In this document: in pieces, positions 7,942 through 16,691 of the stretch | Numbering within the stretch: position 1 is the first letter of the stretch | Layout: each line of letters begins with the position of its first letter | Source: a virus | Reading direction: 5' to 3' (one strand) | IMG/VR virus record: IMGVR_UViG_3300023276_001086 | Span: 1 to 64,000 of that record | Length of the DNA: 64,000 nucleotides | Program-made: the position numbers and the translations under genes | The notes under the pieces: generated by a model | Database searches by the model: none | Seen by the model: the letters and a program-made list of their open reading frames with translations, nothing else | Told to the model about the DNA's origin: nothing

Positions 7942-9027
7942 TTAGCCCACCACCTGCCCAACTTGCCCAGCCTGTTGAGTCGCCTGCCTAGCTAGCACAC
8001 CAACTGGCTGACCGTACTGTTGGGTCACCTGCCGGTACCTTGAAGCGGTAGACGGGGGCTGCTGAGGTTGCTGGGGCTGCTGCCCAGAACCGCCGCCAAT
8101 TACCTTGCCAGCCAAAGCCGAAATTCCAGTTCCAACGCCCATGGCCGCCGCTATGGGAAGACCACCAGCAAGTGAGTACCCAGCCGAGTCAACAACACCC
8201 CGAACCGCAGGTCGCCAATCCTTTTGCTGAACACCCTCTACCACACCGGGCGCAGCAAATGCCAACGGCAAACCCACACCCATCGCCAACCCGGGAGCAG
8301 TCAAGTTTGTCTTGGCGATATTGACTCGACCAAGCTGCTTCCCCGACGCACCTCGCCCAGTGGCGTAACCCTTGGCCACACCAGGGACCGAGGTCATGCC
8401 TTCTTCAGCAAGTAGTCTCTGTGAACGCTGGGCGGCAATTCGCCTGTTGAGCAGGGCACCGCGTAGATCAGACCTCTCCCACTTCTTACCGACACCTGTC
8501 TCAGAAAATCGCTGCGAAAGGCTGTCTCCCCCAAAGAACCCCTCTTCACCCTTCCGCTTCTTAGCGATAGTGTCCCTGATATTATCTAGCGCCTTCTTTT
8601 TGTCGGTAACGTGTGCGTCTGGAATTTTCCAACCAATTCCCTTGAGCGCCTTGACTCGCGCTTCTTGGCTAGTGCCCCCGGGAGCGGCCTTGAGATTCTG
8701 CCCGCGCCACCCCTGTCCCGGTAGGTAACCAGTAGCTCCGTGCAGCTGCCGCTGACCGAACTGCTTGATCTGGATACGGCCGGCCTTAGTCGCAGCCTGC
8801 CCACCGGCAAGACCAGCAAGACCGCCAACAATGCCACCTTTTACGGCGCCCTCAAATTTTTTATCTGGTGCTGCTCGAGAGTACCCAGTAGCCCCGCCGA
8901 CAGCGGTACCAAGACCGGCGCCGACCCATCGACCCATACTGGCCGATACAGGTGCAATAGCTATCTTTTCCATCTCGTCGAGTTGAGCGTCGATAAATGC
9001 GAGATCAGCGCTGTAGTTTCCTGCCAT
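7942..9027 (-). CDS. Glycine-zipper structural protein with a C-shifted DExxKIA tag
   Basis: 361 aa. The N-terminus ends FIDAQLDEMEKIAIAP, which matches the DExxKIA end of the tag found on six small proteins near 30-32.6 kb. Next comes a glycine-zipper region (GAGLGTAVGGATGY, then GGIVGGLAGLAGG, residues about 36-80) able to insert in or pack against membranes. A basic middle follows, then a second Gly/Ala-rich segment and a Gln/Pro-rich tail. It overlaps the preceding gene by 23 bases and abuts the portal. Its place in the head block suggests a virion component. Internal head or ejection protein is an inference; no family is recognised. Confidence 0.7.
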   Translation of the reverse strand: MAGNYSADLAFIDAQLDEMEKIAIAPVSASMGRWVGAGLGTAVGGATGYSRAAPDKKFEGAVKGGIVGGLAGLAGGQAATKAGRIQIKQFGQRQLHGATGYLPGQGWRGQNLKAAPGGTSQEARVKALKGIGWKIPDAHVTDKKKALDNIRDTIAKKRKGEEGFFGGDSLSQRFSETGVGKKWERSDLRGALLNRRIAAQRSQRLLAEEGMTSVPGVAKGYATGRGASGKQLGRVNIAKTNLTAPGLAMGVGLPLAFAAPGVVEGVQQKDWRPAVRGVVDSAGYSLAGGLPIAAAMGVGTGISALAGKVIGGGSGQQPQQPQQPPSTASRYRQVTQQYGQPVGVLARQATQQAGQVGQVVG

Positions 9028-9883
9028 TCTGTACCACCCTCAGCTGCTCGGAGAGCTGTCGCTGACGGTACAGAACGTAGTCCCGGGCCACCAGCAGTTT
9101 CGCTACCTGGACGTCGACTACTGTCTCTTGGAGCTCATCCCGGTCGTCCCCCAGCGATACACACTTGCGATACCGGGCCTCGACTGGGCGGTGGTCCCGC
9201 TCGAGCTCTTTCGTAAGCTCGGAATCAGGCGCACCACAAGAATCGCAGACATCATTGTCGTCATCCCGGTCGATCCTACCACACTTGCGGCACCGATAAC
9301 GGGGACGGGATGCCCAGTCCTGGGCAACGTTCACTGGGGGCGGGAGGTAGTAGACGCCCTCATCCAAGAAAGCGGCAGCGATAAACATCTCCACCTCCTC
9401 GGACAGCGTCTGCGTATCAATCTTCCCCATGACGTCGAGAGCCATCATGATTTGGGCGACCGTCGGCTTCTGCATCGTGTGGAAGCTGGGGATGTTGTTG
9501 TTCAGCGCCTGGAGTACCACACAGAAGACCTCCCACGCCTTCCATGGGGATGGTGTGACGTGGCAGGTCTTCACTGCCTGAATCTGCTGCCAGTTGATTG
9601 CGCTGATCGAGGGCTGCCGGAAATCATCCTTCAGCTCAGAGGCCAGTGTCTCAGCCTCCCAGTCCAACCACTCCGTGCCGTACCTGTCGAGAATGACCAG
9701 GTCCAGCAGGAGCGGATGGGTGTCGTGGTGCGACAGGAAGTTTGTAGCGGTGAAGGGGTGGGGAGTGAACTCCGTGTCTGCGGAGTCCTCCCCCTCCTCT
9801 TCCGGGACGTCTTCGACGGGAGGCTTCTCGTCTTCAGCGCCCCGAAGCTGGCGGTAGAACCGCTCTTCAGAGGTTTGACTCAC
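9005..9883 (-). CDS. Head-block protein of unknown function with a zinc ribbon
   Basis: 292 aa. The first 50 residues are acidic (PPVEDVPEEEGEDSADTEF). The middle is mostly helical and contains LLLDLVILDRYGTEWLDWE. Near residue 215 there is a clear ribbon, CRKCGR then CDSCGA, followed by a charged helical C-terminus. The gene sits between the duplicated structural protein and the glycine-zipper gene and is translated in the same operon (13-base gap upstream, overlap downstream). Function not recognised. An adaptor, connector or head-assembly role is only suggested by location. Confidence 0.75.
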   Translation of the reverse strand: MSQTSEERFYRQLRGAEDEKPPVEDVPEEEGEDSADTEFTPHPFTATNFLSHHDTHPLLLDLVILDRYGTEWLDWEAETLASELKDDFRQPSISAINWQQIQAVKTCHVTPSPWKAWEVFCVVLQALNNNIPSFHTMQKPTVAQIMMALDVMGKIDTQTLSEEVEMFIAAAFLDEGVYYLPPPVNVAQDWASRPRYRCRKCGRIDRDDDNDVCDSCGAPDSELTKELERDHRPVEARYRKCVSLGDDRDELQETVVDVQVAKLLVARDYVLYRQRQLSEQLRVVQNGRKLQR

Positions 9884-9895
9884 CAGCTACCTCGA

Positions 9896-11251
9896 CTACG
9901 CCAGCGTTAGGGTGAGGCTAGACTTCGAAACGATGCCATCACTTTCGATGGTCACGTCGACGATGTCCGTCGCAGCCTTCGCCGGGGAGTCACCGGTGAG
10001 ATCGGGCACGGCGACAGTGGCTGTACCATCATCGATGGCGGCAGCACCTGTGGTGCCTGTGGTGTTGGCCGGCAAGCACACCGTACCGCCACAACGAGCC
10101 ACAAAGCCCTCACCAACGCCACCGACCATCGGTGCAGCCGCCGCGATGGCGTTCGTGACACCGGCACCGCCAGAGGTTGCACGCAGGTAGCCGTCAGAGG
10201 CGGCAGCGCCGAGGTTGATGGCCGTAGCGATGTCGTCGGCATCCGAGACGCCAACCTGGATTTGGATGCCCCAGGCGCCGCCGGATTCCGACACGACCTC
10301 GGCACCAGCAGTCGCACCATCAGTGATCTCGATGGTGTAGCCCGTGTCACCAGGCGAGAGCGCCGTGATCACGACCTCGGAAGTGGTGAGCCACAGGGTC
10401 AGCTCATCGAAGGTCTGGTTCTGGAGGAGGTTGCGCCCCTCGAGAATGATGTCGGCGCCCGTTGCGGCAACACCGGTGCCGTCGAGCCAGTCGACCTCGG
10501 GTGGTGCACCGACCGACGGAACGACCGTGGCCGAGAACTGGTTCGACCGCACACCGTCAGAGGAGATCTCCACGAGGGTGGGGGTTCCGCTTGCGACGGT
10601 TGAGATGTCGGGAACGGTGACGGTACAGACTGCTTCTGCCAGAGCCGCAGCACCAGCAACGCCAGCCGTGTTGGCCGGAAGCGCCTCTTGGCCGTTGACG
10701 AGACAGGTGAAGCCCGCTCCGAGCCCACCAGTCAGAGCAGTGGCGGCCGCGATAGCGTTGACCGCAGCCGCACCACCGGCTGCCCGCAGGTAACCATCGG
10801 AGTCAGCACCAGCAAGGTTGATCGCCGTAGCAATCTGTTCCCCCGTGGAGACAGCGGCTTCGATACCGATCACGAACGCGTTGCCGGTCTTCACGACAGT
10901 CTCGGCACCAGCAGACGCGGTGTCAGCGATCTGAACGGTGAGATCGTTGCCGTCAGTGCCCGGCTTCAGCGCCGTGATGACTACCTGCGACGTGGCGAGC
11001 CACAATGTCAGCGCCGCGAAGGACTGACCTTGGACGAGATCCGCCCCGGCGATGACGAGGTCCCCGCCGTACTTCGGCAAGTCGCTTCCCAGCGAATTGA
11101 TTTTGGGGAACGAGGTCCGGTCCTCGAGCTCCGAGATGGCGTCTTCGACATCTTGCCGAAGGTCACCGACCTCACCAGCAATCCCACCCTTGGCTTGGTG
11201 AACGAGGTGGCTCTTCTTGGCGCGCTGAGTCCCAAAAGTCTTACTCGGCAT
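9896..11251 (-). CDS. Tandem-duplicated beta-rich structural protein (capsid-associated candidate)
   Basis: 451 aa. After a basic/helical leader of about 55 residues (MPSKTFGTQRAKKSHLVHQ) there are two related units of about 160-190 residues. Each has LTLW-L-TS-VVITAL-PG, then a segment with IATAINL-A--SDGYLRA, then PANT-G--GAAA and a closing VPD. The fold looks beta-sandwich or IPT/Ig-like, as seen in capsid decoration and tail proteins, with two Cys in each unit. Strong GGAGAG-type SD upstream of the ATG. No catalytic motif. It could be a decoration protein or another major virion protein; major capsid protein cannot be excluded. Confidence 0.75.
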   Translation of the reverse strand: MPSKTFGTQRAKKSHLVHQAKGGIAGEVGDLRQDVEDAISELEDRTSFPKINSLGSDLPKYGGDLVIAGADLVQGQSFAALTLWLATSQVVITALKPGTDGNDLTVQIADTASAGAETVVKTGNAFVIGIEAAVSTGEQIATAINLAGADSDGYLRAAGGAAAVNAIAAATALTGGLGAGFTCLVNGQEALPANTAGVAGAAALAEAVCTVTVPDISTVASGTPTLVEISSDGVRSNQFSATVVPSVGAPPEVDWLDGTGVAATGADIILEGRNLLQNQTFDELTLWLTTSEVVITALSPGDTGYTIEITDGATAGAEVVSESGGAWGIQIQVGVSDADDIATAINLGAAASDGYLRATSGGAGVTNAIAAAAPMVGGVGEGFVARCGGTVCLPANTTGTTGAAAIDDGTATVAVPDLTGDSPAKAATDIVDVTIESDGIVSKSSLTLTLA

Positions 11252-11274
11252 CCGACTCTCCTTTTCTGGCGACC

Positions 11275-12474
11275 CTACTGGGCCATGCTGGCGATGATAC
11301 GTTGTGTATCCATTGGAAGGGAATCGAAGATCACGACAGGGTTGTCCGCCAACCCACTCGCCATGTCCGCCCCAAACTTCTCTTTCAAAAGATCCTGCTT
11401 GTCGGTGGCCAGCTTCTTCAGCTGACCTTCGGTGAGGCTCTCATCGCCCTTCGCCCAAGACCACTCGGCAGACGCACGCTTCTCACCGAACGTCGTAAGC
11501 CAGGGGTCACAAACGCCCTGGTCCCAGCGATGATCGATCTGAGTAGCCGCGTCAATCTCCGCCAATGCTTCAGCGAAACGCTCCGGATGGAGGCTGGCCC
11601 TCTTCTCCATGAGAAGGTCGAGCAGCCCTGGACCTTCTTCGTTGTTCGTCTCGGCCCACACCTGGCGCCGGGTGGAGAGGGTGGCCTGCATCTCACCGGG
11701 GTTGGCGTACTCAGTCGAACCGTACTTTCGGATGACGGAGGAGACCGGAACACCTAGAGTGTCCGCGCGACTCGCTAACTTGGTACACATCTCGTGACGA
11801 ACACGGGGGTGCATCTCGCCGACCGTCTCTTGGAAGAAGGTGACTGCGTCCCCCACCTCGTCGTAGGTGTTGAGCGGGAACCGCCCATCGCCGAACGCTG
11901 CTGTCTTCGTCATGCCCCCAGAACTCTCCGGTACCCACTCGTCTACCAGGCGGACGTAGGGACTGTCCATCACAGCAGCCGACTTCTTCATGCTGCCCTG
12001 TCCGGGGCGTGCGGATCTCGGCATGATACCCGTACCAGATAGATCCGACTCTTTCTCCAGACGACCCACCGGTACGGTGATGTCGGCGCCGTCAGTCTTG
12101 ATCAACCTTTTTCGATTGGCAGCGGTCTTCACAAGCGCCAACGGGGGTTGGACGCTGAAGTGCTGGCACATCTTGGAAAGGTTGGACGCAATCTTGACCC
12201 GAGCAGTGGGCGGAATCTCGTCTTGGTGCTCAAGGAAGTAGAGCACGTTCACCGCAGTGTGCGCCTTATCCGTACAGGCGTACTTCCGCATCTGCTCATG
12301 CTCGCCCACAAAAACAACAGCAAAAGCGTGGTCTGGGAGTGCGTCGCGCTGCTCCACGTCCATGATCGCTGCCGTCTTGATGAAGTCTGGTACGGCACGT
12401 TTTCGGAAGAAGGTCCCGAGAGACGCAAAGCCATCGTCATAAGGATCGAGCACTGCGCCCGCCGAAATTTTCAT
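11275..12474 (-). CDS. Head-block protein with repeated K-T/S-A-A sites
   Basis: 399 aa when started at ATG 12474, which has GAGGA six bases upstream and a promoter 26 bases further. A longer frame exists upstream but lacks an SD and would overlap the promoter. The protein is mostly helical and charged, with no recognised family. FIKTAA (about residue 31), LVKTAA (114), MKKSAA (162) and MTKTAA (188) recur. VKIA (93) and two EKRAS sites occur as well, resembling the KIA that ends the N-terminal tags elsewhere. This could reflect processing sites for a prohead protease or a repeated helix cap. First gene of the leftward head operon; scaffold or internal head protein is possible. Confidence 0.7.
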   Translation of the reverse strand: MKISAGAVLDPYDDGFASLGTFFRKRAVPDFIKTAAIMDVEQRDALPDHAFAVVFVGEHEQMRKYACTDKAHTAVNVLYFLEHQDEIPPTARVKIASNLSKMCQHFSVQPPLALVKTAANRKRLIKTDGADITVPVGRLEKESDLSGTGIMPRSARPGQGSMKKSAAVMDSPYVRLVDEWVPESSGGMTKTAAFGDGRFPLNTYDEVGDAVTFFQETVGEMHPRVRHEMCTKLASRADTLGVPVSSVIRKYGSTEYANPGEMQATLSTRRQVWAETNNEEGPGLLDLLMEKRASLHPERFAEALAEIDAATQIDHRWDQGVCDPWLTTFGEKRASAEWSWAKGDESLTEGQLKKLATDKQDLLKEKFGADMASGLADNPVVIFDSLPMDTQRIIASMAQ

Positions 12475-12499
12475 GTGTTTCCTCGTTTGGTGCCCACGG

Positions 12500-12528
12500 A
12501 TACTACCTTCGGAGGTCGATGTCCTCAA
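12500..12528 (-). promoter_or_regulatory. sigma70-like promoter of the leftward head operon
   Basis: On the minus strand TTGAGG (12523-12528) and TAGTAT (12500-12505) are separated by exactly 17 bases. Transcription would start near 12493, giving a leader of about 20 bases that contains the SD of the gene starting at 12474. Confidence 0.5.
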
Positions 12529-12544
12529 GTCTACCACCCCGAAC

Positions 12545-12595
12545 CCCCACGGCAAAGACACTGCCTTGGTGGGTATAAGGGCTTCCCCACGGCAA
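12545..12595 (+). repeat. Pair of 11-bp direct repeats flanking the rightward promoter motif
   Basis: CCCCACGGCAA occurs at 12545-12555 and 12585-12595, 40 bases apart (about four helical turns), on either side of the TGGGTATAAG motif in the divergent intergenic region. Possible operator or activator sites. Confidence 0.5.
12570..12579 (+). promoter_or_regulatory. TGGGTATAAG promoter-like motif (copy 2), rightward operon
   Basis: Identical to the motif at 5696-5705. It lies 47 bases upstream of the first gene of the plus-strand DNA metabolism operon and has no good -35 box. The only obvious candidate promoter for that operon in the divergent region. Confidence 0.5.
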
Positions 12596-12626
12596 CCAAG
12601 TTAGGTGTACGCAAAAGGAGGGCTAG

Positions 12627-13073
12627 ATGGCCAGTTCGTACTCCATAGACTGCGATTATGGAGGACTAGGAAATTTCCAAGAAGACGACACGGCGTGCAT
12701 GCTATGTCCACACGAGCTCGACTGCTCACACGAATCCGAACTCGCCGAACTGGAGGCGGCCAGGACCCGCCGCACAGGGAACAGCTGGCGCTACCCCGGC
12801 AAATCGTCAGTCGAAAGACGCGGAACAACGGGCGGGACTGCGGCACGGTTCGGCAATGGGGCATTCCAGTCGTCTGAGCGGCGGAAGTCTCGTAGACCGA
12901 TGCCAGTACCCGGAGAAAATGCACTCGCAAGGGGCGGAAAGAACGTCTTCATGTCCGCGCTATCGGCTGGATTCCGTGAGGCCGCAGACTTCTGCGATGA
13001 CCACAATCTCGCTCCCGTAGTCGGCGGTGTCGTGGTCCCCGCGGCACTCCCAGCACCCAAGAAAAAGGAGTAA
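12627..13073 (+). CDS. Hypothetical protein, first gene of the replication operon
   Basis: 148 aa, ATG with AAAGGAGG upstream. Near the N-terminus is a Cys cluster CMLCPHELDC (with an earlier Cys at residue 9 and His nearby) that may bind zinc. The middle is basic and Ser/Gly/Arg-rich, and the end is Pro/Ala/Lys-rich. No family recognised. Being first behind the divergent promoter region it is probably an early gene; a nucleic-acid-binding role is a guess from composition. Confidence 0.75.
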   Translation: MASSYSIDCDYGGLGNFQEDDTACMLCPHELDCSHESELAELEAARTRRTGNSWRYPGKSSVERRGTTGGTAARFGNGAFQSSERRKSRRPMPVPGENALARGGKNVFMSALSAGFREAADFCDDHNLAPVVGGVVVPAALPAPKKKE

Positions 13074-13082
13074 GCTCCAGGC

Positions 13083-14444
13083 ATGATCGAGCTACCAATC
13101 CGAAAACCAGATGTCGCGTATCGGGACACCTGGCTCTGGGTACCCAAGAGCCGGGTCAACACTCGAATGTTACGGCACAGCCTCACCCTACTCATCAACG
13201 GTGGACGAGATGAGCTCACCATGTATCGAGAGTCTGAGCATCATCTCGGTATCCCAAGAGCCCGACTCGACCCAGACGAGCTCAAGTACGAGGTGGTGGA
13301 TCTCGCACCGACAAAGTTCGAGTCGGTCGACATCGTAAGCAAGGTTGTGCTCGATGCGCAGGACATGACCGACACCATACAACGAGACTCTTTCGCCGAC
13401 CTTATGGCGTCGGAGAACGGCATCCTCAACATCAGGTGCGGAGCAGGCAAGACCGTCATCATGCTCCACCTCATCGCAGAGCTTGGTGTGCCCGCCCTGA
13501 TCATCAACGACCGGGGACACATACTCGAGCAGTGGGTAGGTGAAATCGAGAAGCACCTCGAGATCAAAGGTGGGGTAGGTTGGATACAGGGCAACCCCAA
13601 GAAGTGGAAGTGGAAGAACCACCCCATCGTCTTGGCGAGTCTCAAAACACTCACGCTCTACGCTGACCAGATCCCCACTGACCTGTGCCAACGTTTCGGC
13701 ATCGTGGTCTGGGACGAGATACACCACCTGGCTGCCCCGGGGTACGCCCTGACGGCAGACATCTTCCCCGGCCGGCGCTATGGGGTGACCGCTACGGTCA
13801 ACCGACCTGACGGTCTGGAGATGCAGTATCTGTGGCACGTCGGCCCAGTCGTCTACCGCAACCTCGAGCATGACCTCGTCCCAGAGGTGGTCTTCAAGGA
13901 GTCACCGACCGTAGTGGATTGGAGCTGCGAAGAGGACAAACCCGAGTACTGCGACAAGTTCGGCGAGATCCACATCCAGAAGTTGTGCGCCTACGTAGGG
14001 CAGTGCCCCTCTGATATCGCACTGGCCAGGGAGGTCATCGACAAAGAGGTTGCCGCCGGTGGGGACATTTTGGCCCTGTCGGTATCGAAAAACCACAGTC
14101 GGGCGCTCCACGCACTCTATCCGGACTCTGGGGTCATTGACGCCAACGTCCCATTCAAGAAGCGGCTGGCCGTACTAGCGGACAATAAGCTCACGTTCGC
14201 CACGGTCCAGATCGCCAGGGAGGCCATCAACAAGAAGGCACTGGACGTACTGATTTTGCTGACCGAGTTCAGCTCTGACAACAACCTTCAGCAGGCTATT
14301 GGCCGGATACTCAGGAAGTGCGAGGGCAAGGTCCCGAAGGTGGTAGTCATCTCACACAAGAACATCGGACCTATGCAGGGCATGGGAATGAATCTGCGGA
14401 GACACTTCCGCGGATGGGGAATGGAAGTCAAAGATGAGCAGTGA
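13083..14444 (+). CDS. SF2 DNA helicase (UvsW/DEAD-like)
   Basis: 453 aa. It contains motif I RCGAGKT (about residues 118-124), motif Ia-like LIINDRG, motif II DEIHH near 215, motif III-like GVTATVNRPDG and motif VI QQAIGRILRKC. Q-motif-like sequences and a short N-terminal domain match the compact phage UvsW type, which unwinds branched DNA and R-loops and drives branch migration and fork remodelling. ATG at 13083 follows the previous stop by nine bases. It lies ahead of a uracil-DNA glycosylase in the same operon, consistent with replication-linked repair. Confidence 0.9.
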   Translation: MIELPIRKPDVAYRDTWLWVPKSRVNTRMLRHSLTLLINGGRDELTMYRESEHHLGIPRARLDPDELKYEVVDLAPTKFESVDIVSKVVLDAQDMTDTIQRDSFADLMASENGILNIRCGAGKTVIMLHLIAELGVPALIINDRGHILEQWVGEIEKHLEIKGGVGWIQGNPKKWKWKNHPIVLASLKTLTLYADQIPTDLCQRFGIVVWDEIHHLAAPGYALTADIFPGRRYGVTATVNRPDGLEMQYLWHVGPVVYRNLEHDLVPEVVFKESPTVVDWSCEEDKPEYCDKFGEIHIQKLCAYVGQCPSDIALAREVIDKEVAAGGDILALSVSKNHSRALHALYPDSGVIDANVPFKKRLAVLADNKLTFATVQIAREAINKKALDVLILLTEFSSDNNLQQAIGRILRKCEGKVPKVVVISHKNIGPMQGMGMNLRRHFRGWGMEVKDEQ

Positions 14445-14886
14445 AGAGGAACGAGAGATACAGAAACAGGCCAATGAGCTAGTCGGGGTTACCTCCGGCA
14501 AGCACAGCTTTATTGGGAAATTTACTGGTCCCTGGGACGGGGGTGCCATCATACTAAGGGACGCGATAACCCACGAACTGCTGCAAAAAATAGTAAAGAT
14601 CGGCGGCGAGCCCCAGGCGGTCCTACTCCCAACACCCGGACTACTACCCTGGTTTATCAACGCGACCGTGTCCGAACTCGAAGTCGTACCTGATCACCTC
14701 TACCGGGTGGGCAAGCAGGACAACGACACCAAGACGGCCATCACAGGAGTGTATCTCGACTTCACGGAGTTTCTACGCAACGAACGCGCAGGCGGCAACC
14801 TCGTGCAGGGGGCCAAGCCCGATGACATGGCCAAGATCAACGCAGCTGCCAAACAATCGGGGAGCATTCTCCCCTTCGGTCGTTGA
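14434..14886 (+). CDS. Hypothetical protein
   Basis: 150 aa. ATG AGC lies inside the end of the helicase gene (11-base overlap), and the last bases overlap the TTG start of the glycosylase gene, so the three are coupled. Begins MSSEEEREIQKQANELVGV, then a beta-rich central part (GAIILRDAITHELLQKIVKI), ending in a basic helix. No family recognised. Confidence 0.8.
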   Translation: MSSEEEREIQKQANELVGVTSGKHSFIGKFTGPWDGGAIILRDAITHELLQKIVKIGGEPQAVLLPTPGLLPWFINATVSELEVVPDHLYRVGKQDNDTKTAITGVYLDFTEFLRNERAGGNLVQGAKPDDMAKINAAAKQSGSILPFGR

Positions 14887-15560
14887 TTATCGAACCACAC
14901 CCGTTCGCAGCAGAAGAGTACGCGAACTGCACCCGCTGCTCTTTGTGTGAAACACGGGAGAGGCTCGTCCTCGGAGTGGGTAACCACTACGCTGACGTCA
15001 TGTTCTTCGGACCAGGTCCTGGGCCATCGGAGGACGACGAGGGGTTACCCTTTGTCGGCCCATCGGGCGCCCTCCTCAATAGAGTGCTCAAGCTCATGGA
15101 GTGGTCACGCGACGAAGTCTTCCTCGACAACGTCGTGGCCTGCTGGCCCTGTCAGGAAACCGAAGAACGTTGGATAACCCGGGCACCAACCAAAGAAGAG
15201 ATCATGCAGTGCAGGCTTAGGGTCACGGAGACCATTCGCCTGATTGACCCCTTGGTCATTGTCGCACTGGGACCCCGAGCACTCTACGGACTTACGGGGG
15301 ATCCTACCAATATCGCCAAGGCTCGGGGCAGGCTGTACTACGCCAACATCCCAGGTGTCGTCAAGAACATCTGCTACCCAGTCTTTCCGACGTTCCACCC
15401 ATCGCACATCCTGAGCATGAACAAACGGGAAAACGCTGGAGAGATTGACGGGGACGCGGCCCCAGTACGCGGTCCCGAAAGCCCCATGCGCCTGTTCAAG
15501 AAAGACCTGATCTACGTACGCAACTATCTCAGAAGCGTCACAGCACTCTACAGGAGGTAA
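14883..15560 (+). CDS. Family 4 (iron-sulfur) uracil-DNA glycosylase
   Basis: 225 aa. It removes uracil from DNA by hydrolysing the N-glycosidic bond. Visible landmarks: Cys pairs CTRCSLC near the N-terminus and ACWPC near residue 82, which would ligand a 4Fe-4S cluster; uracil-pocket motif GPGPGPSEDDEGLPFVG; NVVACWP with the substrate Asn; and the leucine-loop HPSHIL. The start is TTG 14883 overlapping the preceding TGA (TTGA); the first ATG further in would remove the N-terminal Cys pair. Encoding its own enzyme suggests the phage keeps uracil out of its DNA rather than using it. Confidence 0.9.
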   Translation: MIIEPHPFAAEEYANCTRCSLCETRERLVLGVGNHYADVMFFGPGPGPSEDDEGLPFVGPSGALLNRVLKLMEWSRDEVFLDNVVACWPCQETEERWITRAPTKEEIMQCRLRVTETIRLIDPLVIVALGPRALYGLTGDPTNIAKARGRLYYANIPGVVKNICYPVFPTFHPSHILSMNKRENAGEIDGDAAPVRGPESPMRLFKKDLIYVRNYLRSVTALYRR

Positions 15561-15562
15561 GA

Positions 15563-16012
15563 ATGGCACCTAGAGGGAGAGCCGCTGCCGGTAAGGCAGC
15601 ACAAAGGGTTCGAGATGCAGAGGCGAACTTCGCGGCAGCGCACGAGGATTTGATCGTGTGGGAGGAAAACAATGAGGAGGTAATGGACGAGTTCCGCGCA
15701 CTCGTCGACACTCGAGAAACGGCACGAGAGGTCCTCGAGCTGGCCGTCTCCGACACCGGCCTACCCGGTGGTGGCATGCAGGTCGTGCCCACCAGCAAGC
15801 GAACCTTCGACGGCGAGAGGCTCCACTACCTCATCGAGGATGACGAGCTCCGCGATGAGGTCGTCGAGATCGTGTACAAGGTCAAGACCAAGGGCTTCGA
15901 CAAGGCGCTGAAGAGCCGCCGACTGGACAAGGACATCGCCAAACAGTGCATTGTCGCCACAGAGGCCGGCATGCAGATCCGAAAGAGGCCAACCAAATTC
16001 GTGCTGGGGTAG
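15563..16012 (+). CDS. Hypothetical coiled-coil protein
   Basis: 149 aa with an excellent SD (AGGAGGTAAGA) before ATG 15563. Basic N-terminus (MAPRGRAAAGKAAQRVRD), then a long Glu/Ala helix to about residue 60, then a small alpha/beta part ending IRKRPTKFVLG. No recognised family. Located between the glycosylase and small DNA-metabolism genes. Confidence 0.8.
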   Translation: MAPRGRAAAGKAAQRVRDAEANFAAAHEDLIVWEENNEEVMDEFRALVDTRETAREVLELAVSDTGLPGGGMQVVPTSKRTFDGERLHYLIEDDELRDEVVEIVYKVKTKGFDKALKSRRLDKDIAKQCIVATEAGMQIRKRPTKFVLG

Positions 16013-16015
16013 CCC

Positions 16016-16357
16016 ATGGAGAACGAAGTACAGATCCGCCGGGTACGGATTACTCGACGGAAAGGAGAACCAGAAGTGGCAGAGCGGAAGACGGCCTACA
16101 AGAAGACTGACGTGTTGGTTGGCGACGCACTAGCCCGTGTCGAGCGTACCCGCTACGCCAAACACGGCATCGGCTACGGAGACTTCGCAATCAGCGGGTC
16201 CTGCACCGTCAGCCTTCACTGCAACCAAGATGACGTAACCATTGTCGGGGCCTGTCGGAAGGCTGGACAAATCGCTAACGCAGTGATGAAACAGGATGAC
16301 GAGGAAATGGCTAAGGTCGTCGAACTGGTAGCCAGGGAGCTAGCGGAGAATGCGTGA
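16016..16357 (+). CDS. Hypothetical protein
   Basis: 113 aa. Begins MENEVQIRRVRITRRKGEPE, with a central GIGYGDFAISGSCTVSLHC and a C-terminal helix KVVELVARELAENA. Starts four bases after the previous stop and overlaps the next gene by eight bases. Two Cys and one His are spaced too far apart for an obvious zinc site. Not recognised. Confidence 0.75.
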   Translation: MENEVQIRRVRITRRKGEPEVAERKTAYKKTDVLVGDALARVERTRYAKHGIGYGDFAISGSCTVSLHCNQDDVTIVGACRKAGQIANAVMKQDDEEMAKVVELVARELAENA

Positions 16358-16691
16358 GTCGGATGGCGCCTGCCGCATTGATGCGGTAGCTGCCACAAAG
16401 ATTGTCATCGAGGGTGGGGGTTCCTCCATCGGGGTCCAGGCAGCGCTTCTGGGCAAGATGGGCAAGGACACAATGACATTCGGAAACACTGTGGTGAGGA
16501 CCGGTTGGCCTGAGGAGGTCACCGAGCTCACTTCGCAACTGTGCGAGGCCATCGAAGAGCACATCGCACAGGTGCTGTTTGAGGAGGATTACAATGACGG
16601 AGATCACTCTTCCAATCGAGGAAACTCAATCCCTGCGGGGCTCGTCCAATCTGGACTGGTCACCTCAGACGATGGCACTGAACAGCTATGA
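16350..16691 (+). CDS. Hypothetical protein overlapping the DUF932 gene
   Basis: 113 aa starting at ATG 16350, inside the end of the previous gene. The first 80 residues look well folded (IVIEGGGSSIGVQAALLGK). The last 32 residues, which overlap the next gene in another frame for 98 bases, are low-complexity and polar. The SD of the next gene is inside this frame. The C-terminus may be dispensable, or a frameshift may end the protein earlier. Function unknown. Confidence 0.6.
   Translation: MRESDGACRIDAVAATKIVIEGGGSSIGVQAALLGKMGKDTMTFGNTVVRTGWPEEVTELTSQLCEAIEEHIAQVLFEEDYNDGDHSSNRGNSIPAGLVQSGLVTSDDGTEQL

Noticed and set aside
7942-12474. Major capsid protein
   Set aside because: None of the head-block products shows an HK97-type pattern that I can defend, so no gene was named as such.
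13188-13871. Long open frame on the minus strand within the helicase gene
   Set aside because: It is the mirror of a well-supported helicase frame with all SF2 motifs; no SD and no family pattern.
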